NCBI RefSeq assembly: GCF_023168325.1
Contig: NZ_AP025688.1
Span: 3,844,001 to 3,908,000, forward strand
From: Tsukamurella sp. PLM1
GTDB taxonomy: Bacteria > Actinomycetota > Actinomycetes > Mycobacteriales > Mycobacteriaceae
DNA: 64,000 bases
Direction: 5' to 3'
The notes beneath the pieces are model-generated. The model had not been told where the DNA came from, made no database searches, and saw nothing but the letters and a program-made list of their open reading frames with translations. This document shows positions 31,805 through 41,348 of the stretch, one piece after another; the stretch's first letter is position 1, and every line of letters starts with the position of its first letter. The translations under genes were made by a program, and so were the position numbers.

Positions 31805-31834
31805 TGTAGAAATCCGGGTCGCCCGATCGACGTC
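31805..31834 (+). promoter_or_regulatory. Candidate ECF42-type promoter upstream of the DGPF gene
   Basis: TGTAGA (31805-31810) and CGACGTC (31828-31834) are spaced by 17 bases and resemble, from memory, the TGTCGA/CGA-type elements described for ECF42 sigma factors. The DGPF-domain gene starts 45 bases downstream and the ECF42-like sigma gene lies in the same cluster, so autoregulation is plausible. Confidence 0.45.
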
Positions 31835-31879
31835 AGTGCGAGAGAGTTTCTCCACCGACTACGCAAAGGACTGATCGAC

Positions 31880-32263
31880 ATGCCTCGTTTCATGGGATTC
31901 GTACGAATGGCCGAGGGCCCCGAGGTCGGCACGCCGCCGCAGGCGCTGTTCGACGCGATGGACGTCTACATCGGAGAGCAGGCCGCGAAGGGCCACTTCC
32001 TCGACGGCGGCGGCCTGTACGGCACGGAGGACGCCGTGAACTTCGTCGTCCGCAAGGGCGAGATCACCCGGGTCGACGGCCCGTACGCGGAGTCCAAGGA
32101 GATCGTCGGCGGCTGGTCGCTGCTCCAGTACGACACCGTCGAGGAGGCGATCGAGGCGTCGCGGGAGTTCGCCGAGTTGCACGCCACCCACTGGCCCGAG
32201 CTGAACATGGTCTCCACGCTGCGGCAGATCGCCGACGAGCCGCCCGCCCCGGCGGACGACTGA
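31880..32263 (+). CDS. YCII-related DGPF-domain protein
   Basis: 127 aa. Small alpha/beta YciI-like fold with the diagnostic motif as DGPYAESKE near residue 75 (the family's DGPF with Phe to Tyr). Preceding EVGTPPQALFDAMDVYIGEQ and following EIVGGWSLLQYDTVEEAIE are typical. DGPF proteins travel with ECF41/ECF42 sigma factors and are thought to be part of their output or control; the biochemistry is unknown. ATG 31880 starts MPRFMGFVRM. The dihydrofolate-reductase-fold gene follows 15 bases later. Confidence 0.85.
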   Translation: MPRFMGFVRMAEGPEVGTPPQALFDAMDVYIGEQAAKGHFLDGGGLYGTEDAVNFVVRKGEITRVDGPYAESKEIVGGWSLLQYDTVEEAIEASREFAELHATHWPELNMVSTLRQIADEPPAPADD

Positions 32264-32278
32264 CAGGGAGGTCGCGCC

Positions 32279-32875
32279 ATGGGCATCGTGTTCAGTGACC
32301 TCTCGGTGTCGGCCGACGGCTTCGCCACCGGCCTGCACCAGAGCGAGCAGTCCCCGTTCGGGGACATCGACGAGACCTGGCTCCACGGGTGGATGTTCGA
32401 CGATTCCGGTGACAACAGGGCCGAGGTCGAGGCGATCACGACGTCCGGCGCAACCATCATGGGCCGCAACATGTTCGGTCCGGTCCGCGGCGAGTGGGAC
32501 CAGGAGTGGCGGGGTTGGTGGGGCACGAACCCGCCGTACCACAACCCCGTCTTCGTCCTGACCCACTTCCCGCGCGAGCCGATCGTGATGGAGGGCGGGA
32601 CCACCTTCCACTTCGTCACCGACGGAGCCGGGCGAGCACTCGAGCGCGCCCGGGCCGCGGCCGGCGATCGGGACGTCTCCGTCGCGGGCGGCCCCGGAAC
32701 GGTCAACGAGTTCCTCGCGGCCGGGCTGCTGGACGAATTGCGACTGCACGTGACACCGTGCGTCCTCGGCGCGGGCGTCCGTGTCTTCGACGGGGTTCCG
32801 GCGCAGAGACTCGACTGTGCCTCGGTTCGCGCGACCCCGCTCGTCACGCACGTCGTCTACCGGCCCCGCCGCTGA
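32279..32875 (+). CDS. Dihydrofolate-reductase/RibD-C-fold protein
   Basis: 198 aa. RibD C-terminal/DHFR-like fold: LSVSADGFATG near the start, IMGRNMFGPVRGEW for the nucleotide-binding strand, VSVAGGPGTVNEFLAAGLLDEL for the NADPH-binding GGxxT region, then LHVTPCVLGAGVRVFDG. Proteins of this group, often next to DGPF genes and ECF sigma factors, are probable NADPH-dependent reductases of unknown substrate. ATG 32279 has AGGGAGG upstream. It is middle gene of the sigma cluster. Confidence 0.82.
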   Translation: MGIVFSDLSVSADGFATGLHQSEQSPFGDIDETWLHGWMFDDSGDNRAEVEAITTSGATIMGRNMFGPVRGEWDQEWRGWWGTNPPYHNPVFVLTHFPREPIVMEGGTTFHFVTDGAGRALERARAAAGDRDVSVAGGPGTVNEFLAAGLLDELRLHVTPCVLGAGVRVFDGVPAQRLDCASVRATPLVTHVVYRPRR

Positions 32876-32898
32876 CGGGAGGCGATACGCTGGCCCTC

Positions 32899-34239
32899 GT
32901 GCCAGAGTCGACCACCGCCGACGCCGGGAGCGCTGCGAGCGGGCCGGATTCAGCCGCCGACGCCGGGAGCGCAGCGAGCGGGTCGAATTCGGCTGAAGCG
33001 ATCACCGCCACGTGGCGGGCCGAGTCGGGCCGCCTCGTCGGCGCGCTCACCCGGATGACCCGCAGCATCCAGCTCGCGGAGGACCTGGCGCAGGACGCGC
33101 TCGTCGCCGCCCTCGAGCAGTGGCCCGAGTCCGGCGTGCCCGCGAATCCTGCGGCGTGGCTGATGACCACGGCCAAACGCCGCGGCGTCGATCATTTCCG
33201 CCGCGCCGACACACTGCGCCGCAAGACCGAGGAGATCGGTCGCTCGCTCAGGGAGGACGACGGTATGCCCGACCTCGACTCCCAGGTGGACTACATCGAG
33301 GACGACGCGCTGCGCCTGATCTTCCTCTCCTGCCACCCCGCGCTCACTCCCGAGTCCCGCGCCGCGCTCACGCTGCGTGTGGTCGGCGGACTCACCACCG
33401 GCGAGATCGCTCGCGGTTTCCTCGTCCCCGAGAAGACCATGGGCCAACGCATCTCCCGCGCGAAGAAGACCCTCACCACCGCCCGCGCCGAGTTCGAGCT
33501 GCCCACCGGCGAGGAGCGGACCCGCCGGCTCGACGACGTGATGGCCGTGATCTACCTGATCTTCACCGAGGGGTACTCCGCGGCGGCCGGCGACGACTGG
33601 ATGCGCCCCGACCTGGCTCGCGAGGGCATCCGGCTCGCCCGCATGCTCGCCGAGCTCGCTCCCGGCGATCCCGAAACCCACGGACTCCAAGCACTTCTGG
33701 AGTTCCAGGGCTCCCGGCTCGATGCCCGGATCGACGCGGCGGGCCTGCCCGTGCTCCTGGAACAGCAGGACCGCGCGCGCTGGGACCGGCTGCTCATCCG
33801 GCGCGGCTCCGCCGCGCTGCGCCGAGCCGAATCGCTGGCCGCCCAAGGGATCCCCGTCGGTCGGTACTTCCTGCAGGCCGCGATCGCGGCCCAGCACGCC
33901 GCGGCGCCCACCGCCGCGGAGACCGACTGGCCGCGCATCGCGCGGCTGTACGACGCGCTGGCGGACGCCGCCCCCGGCCCGGTCGTGGAGGTCAATCGCG
34001 CTGTGGCGCACGGGCGTGCCTTCGGTGCGGAGGCGGGCCTGACGGTGCTCGACGCGCTGGATCCCGCTGCGCTCGGCGACTCGCCGTTGCTGCCCGCGGT
34101 GCGTGCCGACCTCGAGCAGGCGGCCGGACGGTACGCCGCGGCGGCGGACCTGTTCGACGAGGCGGCCCGCCGCACCCGCAATGCCGGCGAGCGGACCCTC
34201 CTCGAACGCCGGGCCGCCGCCAGCCGTTCGACGAGCTGA
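32899..34239 (+). CDS. ECF42-type RNA polymerase sigma factor with C-terminal TPR-like extension
   Basis: 446 aa. After a repetitive Ala/Gly/Ser N-tail, region 2 lies around LVGALTRMTRSIQLAEDLAQDAL and region 4 around LTTGEIARGFLVPEKTMGQRIS, followed by a long helical extension (FTEGYSAAAGDDW, then tetratricopeptide-like repeats to the end). That architecture and linkage to a DGPF gene define ECF42; no anti-sigma gene is adjacent, as expected for the group. GTG 32899 is the start used. Two tandem 39-base units at 32917-32994 encode the repeated ADAGSAASG tail, so a later start is possible only beyond them. Confidence 0.85.
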   Translation: MPESTTADAGSAASGPDSAADAGSAASGSNSAEAITATWRAESGRLVGALTRMTRSIQLAEDLAQDALVAALEQWPESGVPANPAAWLMTTAKRRGVDHFRRADTLRRKTEEIGRSLREDDGMPDLDSQVDYIEDDALRLIFLSCHPALTPESRAALTLRVVGGLTTGEIARGFLVPEKTMGQRISRAKKTLTTARAEFELPTGEERTRRLDDVMAVIYLIFTEGYSAAAGDDWMRPDLAREGIRLARMLAELAPGDPETHGLQALLEFQGSRLDARIDAAGLPVLLEQQDRARWDRLLIRRGSAALRRAESLAAQGIPVGRYFLQAAIAAQHAAAPTAAETDWPRIARLYDALADAAPGPVVEVNRAVAHGRAFGAEAGLTVLDALDPAALGDSPLLPAVRADLEQAAGRYAAAADLFDEAARRTRNAGERTLLERRAAASRSTS

Positions 34240-34241
34240 CC

Positions 34242-34807
34242 TCAGCGCTGCCAGCGCGGCAGCGCGCCGGCGGCGAGCGCCTCGGCCAGCGACGGTGCCG
34301 CGGTGTCCTTCTCGGACAGGATCGGAGGAGCACCGTCCGGCCACGCGATGGCCAGCTCCGGGTCCAGCGGATCCACGCCGTGCTCCGCGGCCGGGTTGTA
34401 CTCGGAGGACACGTGATACGCGACCACGGCACCGTCGGTCAGGGCGCAGAAGCCGTGCCCGAGCCCCTCGGCCAGGAACACCGTGCGGTGCCCCTCGGCG
34501 TCCAGCCGCACCGTCTCCACGGCCCCGAACGTGGGCGACCCCACCCGCAGGTCGACGACCACGTCGAGGACCGCGCCGTGCAGGCAGGCCACCAGCTTCG
34601 CCTGGCCCGGAGGCACGTCCGCGTAGTGGATGCCGCGGACCGCGCCGATCCGGTTCACGGACACGTTGGTCTGCGCCACCGCGAGATCGTGCCCCGTCGC
34701 GTCCCGGAACGCCGAGGCCTTGAACAGCTCGAAGAACTCACCGCGCGCGTCCGGCCGTACCACCGGGTCCAGGACGAACGCGCCGGCGATCGACAGCTCC
34801 GCGACGT

Positions 34808-34811
<4 letters not shown>
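34242..34811 (-). CDS. rmlC: dTDP-4-dehydrorhamnose 3,5-epimerase
   Basis: Third enzyme of dTDP-L-rhamnose synthesis, needed for the rhamnose linker between arabinogalactan and peptidoglycan. 189 aa, cupin fold. Visible signatures: [27 protein letters not shown] with the catalytic His, [29 protein letters not shown] and [20 protein letters not shown] with the catalytic Tyr. ATG 34811 overlaps the rmlA stop by four bases. It converges with the sigma-factor gene, with two bases between the stops. Confidence 0.92.
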
Positions 34812-36714
<1,903 letters not shown>

Positions 36715-36782
36715 GCGCGGCGCCGCACCGTCCGATCGTGTGATCTTCGCCCGATAGAGCGCGGAAAGCACAGGTCCGCCGC

Positions 36783-36796
36783 GAAAACCTGTTTCA
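36783..36796. promoter_or_regulatory. KstR-like operator upstream of kstR
   Basis: Contains the AACnnGTT core (AACCTGTT) of the KstR motif tnnAACnnGTTnnA, with the final A also matching. It lies 65 bases before the kstR start codon and would give autoregulation as in mycobacteria and rhodococci. Confidence 0.6.
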
Positions 36797-36860
36797 ATTG
36801 TCGCGACATCAGACGAGAACGATCCGGCCGTCGCACACACAGATCACGAGGTGACCACCC

Positions 36861-37496
36861 ATGCCGCCCGAAGGCACTCCCGCCGCCACCGCTCCCGCTC
36901 CCGCCGTTTCCGCGGGTCCGTCGCGAGAAGACCTCGACACAGCGGGCCAGCGCGAGCGGCGCAAGCGCATCATCGACGCCACGCTGGCGCTCGCCCGCAA
37001 GGGCGGGTATGACGCGGTGCAGATGCGGGCCGTGGCGAAGAAGGCCGACGTGGCGCTCGGCACCCTGTACCGCTACTTCCCGTCGAAGGTGCACCTGCTG
37101 GTCGCCGGCCTGGTCAGCCAGTTCGAGCGAGCCGGGGAGCGGATCGGCAAGGCCCAGATCCCCGGCGACACCGCCGCTGAGCGGCTGATGTTCGTGCTGG
37201 ACCGCAACACGCAGGCGCTGCAGCGCGCGCCGCTACTCACCGAGGCGATGGTCCGTGCGTTCATGTTCGCCGACGCCACCGCTGCTGCGGAGGTCGAGCG
37301 GGTCGGCCGCCTGCTGGAGGGGATGTTCGCGCACGCCCTCGGCATCACCGATCCCGACGAGCGTCAGCGCGACACCTTCCACCTGATCGCAGACGTCTGG
37401 ATGGCGAACCTGGTCGCGTGGGTCACGCACCGTGCGTCGGCGACCGAGGTGCAGAAGCGGCTGTCCGTCGCGGTCGATCTCCTGATAAAAGACTGA
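36861..37496 (+). CDS. kstR: Cholesterol catabolism repressor KstR (TetR family)
   Basis: 211 aa TetR repressor. The helix-turn-helix and following helix (GGYDAVQMRAVAKKADVALG, then TLYRYFPSKVHLLVAGL) and the ligand domain (APLLTEAMVRAFMFADATAA, VWMANLVAWVTHRASATEV) read collinearly with KstR of M. tuberculosis. In that species KstR represses the sterol uptake and degradation regulon and releases DNA on binding a CoA thioester of a 3-oxo-cholestenoic acid. The N-terminal 30 residues are an added Pro/Ala tail. The gene sits immediately upstream of the mce4 operon, and KstR-like operators recur at five promoters in this window. Confidence 0.92.
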   Translation: MPPEGTPAATAPAPAVSAGPSREDLDTAGQRERRKRIIDATLALARKGGYDAVQMRAVAKKADVALGTLYRYFPSKVHLLVAGLVSQFERAGERIGKAQIPGDTAAERLMFVLDRNTQALQRAPLLTEAMVRAFMFADATAAAEVERVGRLLEGMFAHALGITDPDERQRDTFHLIADVWMANLVAWVTHRASATEVQKRLSVAVDLLIKD

Positions 37497-37534
37497 GAAA
37501 GACCCCCGTCGTCGCAGGTCACCGGGTAAACAAC

Positions 37535-37548
37535 TGAAACACGTACTA
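37535..37548. promoter_or_regulatory. KstR-like operator upstream of the mce4 operon
   Basis: TGAAACACGTACTA fits tnnAACnnGTTnnA except one core base (GTA for GTT). It lies about 90 bases before the yrbE4A GTG, in the gap after kstR. The mce4 operon is a known KstR target in mycobacteria. Confidence 0.6.
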
Positions 37549-37625
37549 GTTTTGCCCGACAGTTGATACGCTCCTCTCGCAAATTCAGGGAGAGGACCGG
37601 CGATGGCGGCATTCGGAGGCACGGC

Positions 37626-38444
37626 GTGAGGGCCGCGGCGCTCTACCGGCTGTACCGATTGGTCGCGATCTTCACGCGCAGCCTGTCGACGATCGGCCGA
37701 TCGGTCGTCCTGGCCGGGGAGATCATCAGCTGGACGGTGCGCGGCATCGTCAAGCGGAACTTCGCGGTCGGCGAGACGATCACGCAGGCGGTCACGCTGC
37801 TGCGCGTGACCACCCTGCCGGCGATCCTGGTGGCCATCCCGTTCGGCGCGGTGGTCTCGGTGCAGGTCGGCGCTCTGGTCGACACGGTCGGCGCGAACTC
37901 GCTGGTCGGCGCGGCGAGCGGCATCGGCATCATCCGCCAGGGCGCGCCACTGGCGACGGGCGTCCTGCTCGGCGGCGTGTGCGCCTCGGCGATCGCCGCC
38001 GACCTCGGGTCGCGCACCGTCCGCGAGGAACTGCAGGCGATGCAGGTCATGGGCGTCGATCCGATCGCGCGCCTGATCGCACCGCGCATGCTCGCGCTGA
38101 TGATCATCGCGCCGATGCTGCTGGTCGCGATCGTGGCGGTCGCGATGCTCATCGCGCTCACGGTGTCGGTGTGGCAGTTCGGCCTCAGCTCGGGCGGATT
38201 CTGGTCCTCGTTCGGCGCGTTCTCGGCACCGTCCGATCTCGCGTTCGCGGTGCTCAAGGCCGAGACAGGAGCCATGATCGTCGGTCTGGTCGCCGGCCTG
38301 CGCGGCCTGGAGGCCACCGGCGGACCTCGCGGCGTGGCCGACGGCGTGAACTCGTCGGTCGTCCTGTCGATCACGCTCATCTTCCTCTCGTTCCTCGGAC
38401 TCACCCAGGTGCAGACGATGTTCTTCCCGAGTCAGGTGGCGTGA
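37626..38444 (+). CDS. yrbE4A: Mce4 transporter permease YrbE4A
   Basis: MlaE-type integral membrane permease of the cholesterol importer, 272 aa from GTG 37626. Five or so helices with the conserved LPAILVAIPFGAVVSVQVG, the GVCASAIAADLGSRTVREEL amphipathic loop and MQVMGVDPIARLIAPRMLAL. GGAGG is six bases upstream of the GTG. An 8-codon ORF from ATG 37603, itself behind GGGAGAGG, ends on this GTG (GTGA overlap). It is either a leader peptide or the true N-terminus (MAAFGGTA) if a G is missing near 37626. First gene of yrbE4A-yrbE4B-mce4A-F. Confidence 0.9.
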   Translation: MRAAALYRLYRLVAIFTRSLSTIGRSVVLAGEIISWTVRGIVKRNFAVGETITQAVTLLRVTTLPAILVAIPFGAVVSVQVGALVDTVGANSLVGAASGIGIIRQGAPLATGVLLGGVCASAIAADLGSRTVREELQAMQVMGVDPIARLIAPRMLALMIIAPMLLVAIVAVAMLIALTVSVWQFGLSSGGFWSSFGAFSAPSDLAFAVLKAETGAMIVGLVAGLRGLEATGGPRGVADGVNSSVVLSITLIFLSFLGLTQVQTMFFPSQVA

Positions 38445-39310
38445 TGACCACGAACACCACACCTCCCGAGACCCGGGAATCGATGCCCGCCTCCAGCGCC
38501 CTGGACTCCGCGCCGGCGAACCTGGTCGCCCGCATCGGCGAGGCCGTCGTCTTCGTCGCGCAGTCGATCTACCTCGTCCCGGTCGCGCTCCTGAAGTACC
38601 GCGGCGAGACCTCCCGCGTGCTCAAGCAACTCGCGTGGGGCCGCGGCTCCGTGATCGTCGACGGCGGCGTCGTCGTGATGATGGTCATCCTCGGCGCGGC
38701 CAGCGGCGCGGCGGTCGCGATCGAGGCGTACGCGGGTCTCAACCTCATCGGCTTCGGTCCCCTCACCGGCGTCATCGGCGGACTCGCGAACATCCGCGAG
38801 ATGATCCCGATCTCGGCGGGCATCGGCTTCGCCGCCCAGGCGGGCTGCCGCATGACCGCCCAGATCGGCTCCATGCGGATCGCGGAGGAGATCGACGCCG
38901 TCGAGGCCCTCGGCATCCGGTCCATCCCCTACGTGGTCAGTACTCGGCTCATCGCCGGCATCGTCGTCGTGATCCCGGCGTACCTCCTCACCCTCCTGCT
39001 CGCGTTCCTCACCTGCAAGCTGATCGTGGTGGTCTTCCACGGCCAGGCACAGGGCACCTACAACCACTACTTCGAGCAGTTCCTGAGTCCGGGCGACATC
39101 GCGCTGTCCACCGTGAAGGCCGTGGTGTTCTGCGCCGCCGTCACGATCATCCACTGCTACTACGGCTACTTCGCCAAGGGCGGCCCCGAGGGCGTCGGCC
39201 TCGCGAGCGGCCGGGCGGTCCGCGCGAGCCTCGTCACGGTGCTCACGCTCGACTTCATCCTGACCATCGTGATGTGGGGCGTGACCCCCACCATCATCTT
39301 CAAAGGTTAG
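38444..39310 (+). CDS. yrbE4B: Mce4 transporter permease YrbE4B
   Basis: Second MlaE-type permease, 288 aa. A polar N-tail of about 35 residues precedes the helices. The family motif region reads MIPISAGIGFAAQAGCRM, then GSMRIAEEIDAVEALGIRSI, matching the EExDA-type loop of YrbEB proteins. It forms a heterodimeric channel with YrbE4A for sterol passage, driven by an MceG ATPase that is not in this window. ATG 38444 follows the yrbE4A stop (TGATG overlap). The mce4A gene begins nine bases after the stop. Confidence 0.92.
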   Translation: MTTNTTPPETRESMPASSALDSAPANLVARIGEAVVFVAQSIYLVPVALLKYRGETSRVLKQLAWGRGSVIVDGGVVVMMVILGAASGAAVAIEAYAGLNLIGFGPLTGVIGGLANIREMIPISAGIGFAAQAGCRMTAQIGSMRIAEEIDAVEALGIRSIPYVVSTRLIAGIVVVIPAYLLTLLLAFLTCKLIVVVFHGQAQGTYNHYFEQFLSPGDIALSTVKAVVFCAAVTIIHCYYGYFAKGGPEGVGLASGRAVRASLVTVLTLDFILTIVMWGVTPTIIFKG

Positions 39311-39319
39311 GCGGGACCG

Positions 39320-40294
39320 ATGTACGAACTCCTCGGTGGCACGCCACAGCGCCAGCAGCGCGTGTTCTTCACGGTGGGCGTGGTCGTGGTGGCGGTCGCC
39401 CTGATCGCGACGCTGGCCGGCTTCGTCTCCTCGCGCATCCCCGCGACCGACCGCCGCCTCGCGGTCACCGTCGAATCGGCGGACGTGGGGCCGGGCGTGA
39501 AGGCCGGCACCCGGGTCACCCTGAGGGGTGTCCCGGTGGGCGAGGTCATGTCGGTCGAGATCCCCCGTGCGGGCAAGGCTCGCGTGGCGATCCGGCTGGA
39601 GCAGAGCGGCATCCTCGGCCTCACCGACGCACTCGCCGTGCGGTACCAGCCGGGCAACTACTTCGGAGTCACCGAGATGGCCCTGCTACCGCAGTCCGGC
39701 GGCGCCGCGCTCCGCACGGGCAGCACGCTGCGCCCGGAGTCCAGCAACGACACCATCTCCGACCTGCTCACCCGCAGCGCGGTGTCGGTCTCCGGCGTCA
39801 TCACCCCGAAACTCGTCGAGGTCACGAAGAAGGCCACCGACTACACCCAGGCCCTCACGCCCCTGCTGCAGGTGGCGTTCTCCGTCGAGCAGCAGAACGC
39901 GCTGTCGGTGAAAGTGCCCATCGGGACCACGCTGCGCACGGTCCGCACCACGCTCGACGGTGCGCCGGGCCTCGTCGAGGGGGCCTTCGAGGGCTGGTTC
40001 GTGCCGCAGATGCGCGGCGGCGAGGTCGCCGGCACCCTCGACTACACCGTCAACAACTACGACAAGATCGACAAGACGACAACGCTGCTGGGCACGGGAT
40101 TCTTCACACCGCTGGCCGACATGTTCGGTTCACACGAGACCGAGTTCAAACCGGGCACCGTCCTGCTCCGGGTCGTCATGGACAGCACCACGAAAGTCAT
40201 GCGCACCGTGAGTATTCCGCGTCAGGTCGTCCCGTTGATCACGGGCCTGAACACCGCTTTCATCACCGTTCCGGAGGGCGCGCGCTGCGTATGA
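39320..40294 (+). CDS. mce4A: Mce4A, sterol-binding Mce protein
   Basis: 324 aa; N-terminal membrane anchor (VFFTVGVVVVAVALIATLAGF), MlaD domain from about residue 45 (VTVESADVGPGVKAGTRVTL, GVPVGEVMSVEI), then the helical Mce domain. It is shorter than typical Mce4A of M. tuberculosis (400 aa) and has Cys next to the C-terminus (EGARCV). Six Mce subunits are thought to form the periplasmic tunnel feeding sterol to YrbE4AB. ATG 39320. Its stop overlaps a 19-codon ORF that bridges to mce4B. Confidence 0.9.
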   Translation: MYELLGGTPQRQQRVFFTVGVVVVAVALIATLAGFVSSRIPATDRRLAVTVESADVGPGVKAGTRVTLRGVPVGEVMSVEIPRAGKARVAIRLEQSGILGLTDALAVRYQPGNYFGVTEMALLPQSGGAALRTGSTLRPESSNDTISDLLTRSAVSVSGVITPKLVEVTKKATDYTQALTPLLQVAFSVEQQNALSVKVPIGTTLRTVRTTLDGAPGLVEGAFEGWFVPQMRGGEVAGTLDYTVNNYDKIDKTTTLLGTGFFTPLADMFGSHETEFKPGTVLLRVVMDSTTKVMRTVSIPRQVVPLITGLNTAFITVPEGARCV

Positions 40295-40350
40295 ACGTCA
40301 TCGTCGACCGTTTCCCCGGCGCCGCCTCGGTGCTCGAGGGAGGCCGCTGA
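40291..40350 (+). CDS. 19-codon micro-ORF bridging mce4A and mce4B
   Basis: ATG 40291 overlaps the mce4A stop (ATGA) and its TGA at 40348-40350 overlaps the mce4B ATG (TGATG). It encodes MNVIVDRFPGAASVLEGGR, and its last codons contain GAGGGAGG, the ribosome site of mce4B. It could couple translation of mce4B to mce4A. Whether a peptide is made is unknown; a frameshift artefact at the end of mce4A cannot be excluded. Confidence 0.4.
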   Translation: MNVIVDRFPGAASVLEGGR

Positions 40351-41348
40351 TGCATGCGAAGAACACCCGCGCCGCGATCGTCCTGGCGCTCGCCCTCGTC
40401 ATCACCGTAGTCATCGCCGCCGGGATCTTCGCCGCGCTGCGCAACCCGGCGAGCGGCGAGAGCCGGACCTACGACGCGCACCTGTCCGACGCATCCGGGC
40501 TGCGCGTCGGCAGCGACGTCCGGCTGCGCGGCGTCCTCATCGGCAAGGTCACCTCCGTCGAGGTGCGCGGCACCGGCAACGGGAACGAGGCGGTGGTCGG
40601 GTTCTCCGCCCAGAACGAGCACCCCGTCACCTCGACGACCCGTGTCGCGGTGAAGTACCGCAACCTCACGGGCGAGCGGTTCATCGAGATCCAGCCCGGT
40701 TCGTCCGCCGGCGGCACGCCGGCCACGTCGGTGCCGATGTCCCGCACGACCCCGTCGTTCGACATCACGACGCTGTTCAACGGCCTGGCGCCCGTGCTCC
40801 GCACGCTGAGCCCGGAGGACGTGAACCAACTGACCCGGAATCTGCTGGGCCTCCTGCAGGGCGACGACACGACGGCCGCGGACACCTTCAGCGCGATCGA
40901 CCGCATCACCGCGAACCTCGCCGACCGGCAGACGGTGATCAAGACCCTGATCGACAACGTGACCCGCGTCGCGAACATGATCAACGACTACTCCCCGCAG
41001 GTCGTCGAGTTCATCCTGAACTTCGACCTGCTGCTCACCAAGGTGCTCGAGAACCTCGACGAGTTCACCCGGACCGCCACCTACGGACCGGGTTTCGGCA
41101 CCGCCACCAACCGCGTGCTCACCGCGCTCGGCCTGTCCAAGGAACTCGACGTGGAGAAGTTGTTCCACACAGCCATCAAGGACCCCCGCGCCGCGGTGCA
41201 GGCCATGGGCCGCCTGCCCGGCCTGTTCACGGGCGTCGCCGCCCTGCTCGGTTCTCCTCCCACCACGTGCTCGAAGGGTGAGGCCCAGCTGCCGAAGTCG
41301 ACCACCGTGCTGCTCGGCGGAACGAATGTGACGGTGTGCCTGAAATGA
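40350..41348 (+). CDS. mce4B: Mce4B
   Basis: 332 aa. One N-terminal helix (AAIVLALALVITVVIAAGIF), MlaD domain (YDAHLSDASGLRVGSDVRLR, GVLIGKVTSVEV), followed by the Mce helical barrel region and a C-terminal Cys pair (TTCSKG, NVTVCLK) that may form a disulfide. ATG 40350 is preceded by GAGGGAGG at good spacing. The stop overlaps the mce4C start. Extracytoplasmic subunit of the sterol importer. Confidence 0.9.
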   Translation: MHAKNTRAAIVLALALVITVVIAAGIFAALRNPASGESRTYDAHLSDASGLRVGSDVRLRGVLIGKVTSVEVRGTGNGNEAVVGFSAQNEHPVTSTTRVAVKYRNLTGERFIEIQPGSSAGGTPATSVPMSRTTPSFDITTLFNGLAPVLRTLSPEDVNQLTRNLLGLLQGDDTTAADTFSAIDRITANLADRQTVIKTLIDNVTRVANMINDYSPQVVEFILNFDLLLTKVLENLDEFTRTATYGPGFGTATNRVLTALGLSKELDVEKLFHTAIKDPRAAVQAMGRLPGLFTGVAALLGSPPTTCSKGEAQLPKSTTVLLGGTNVTVCLK

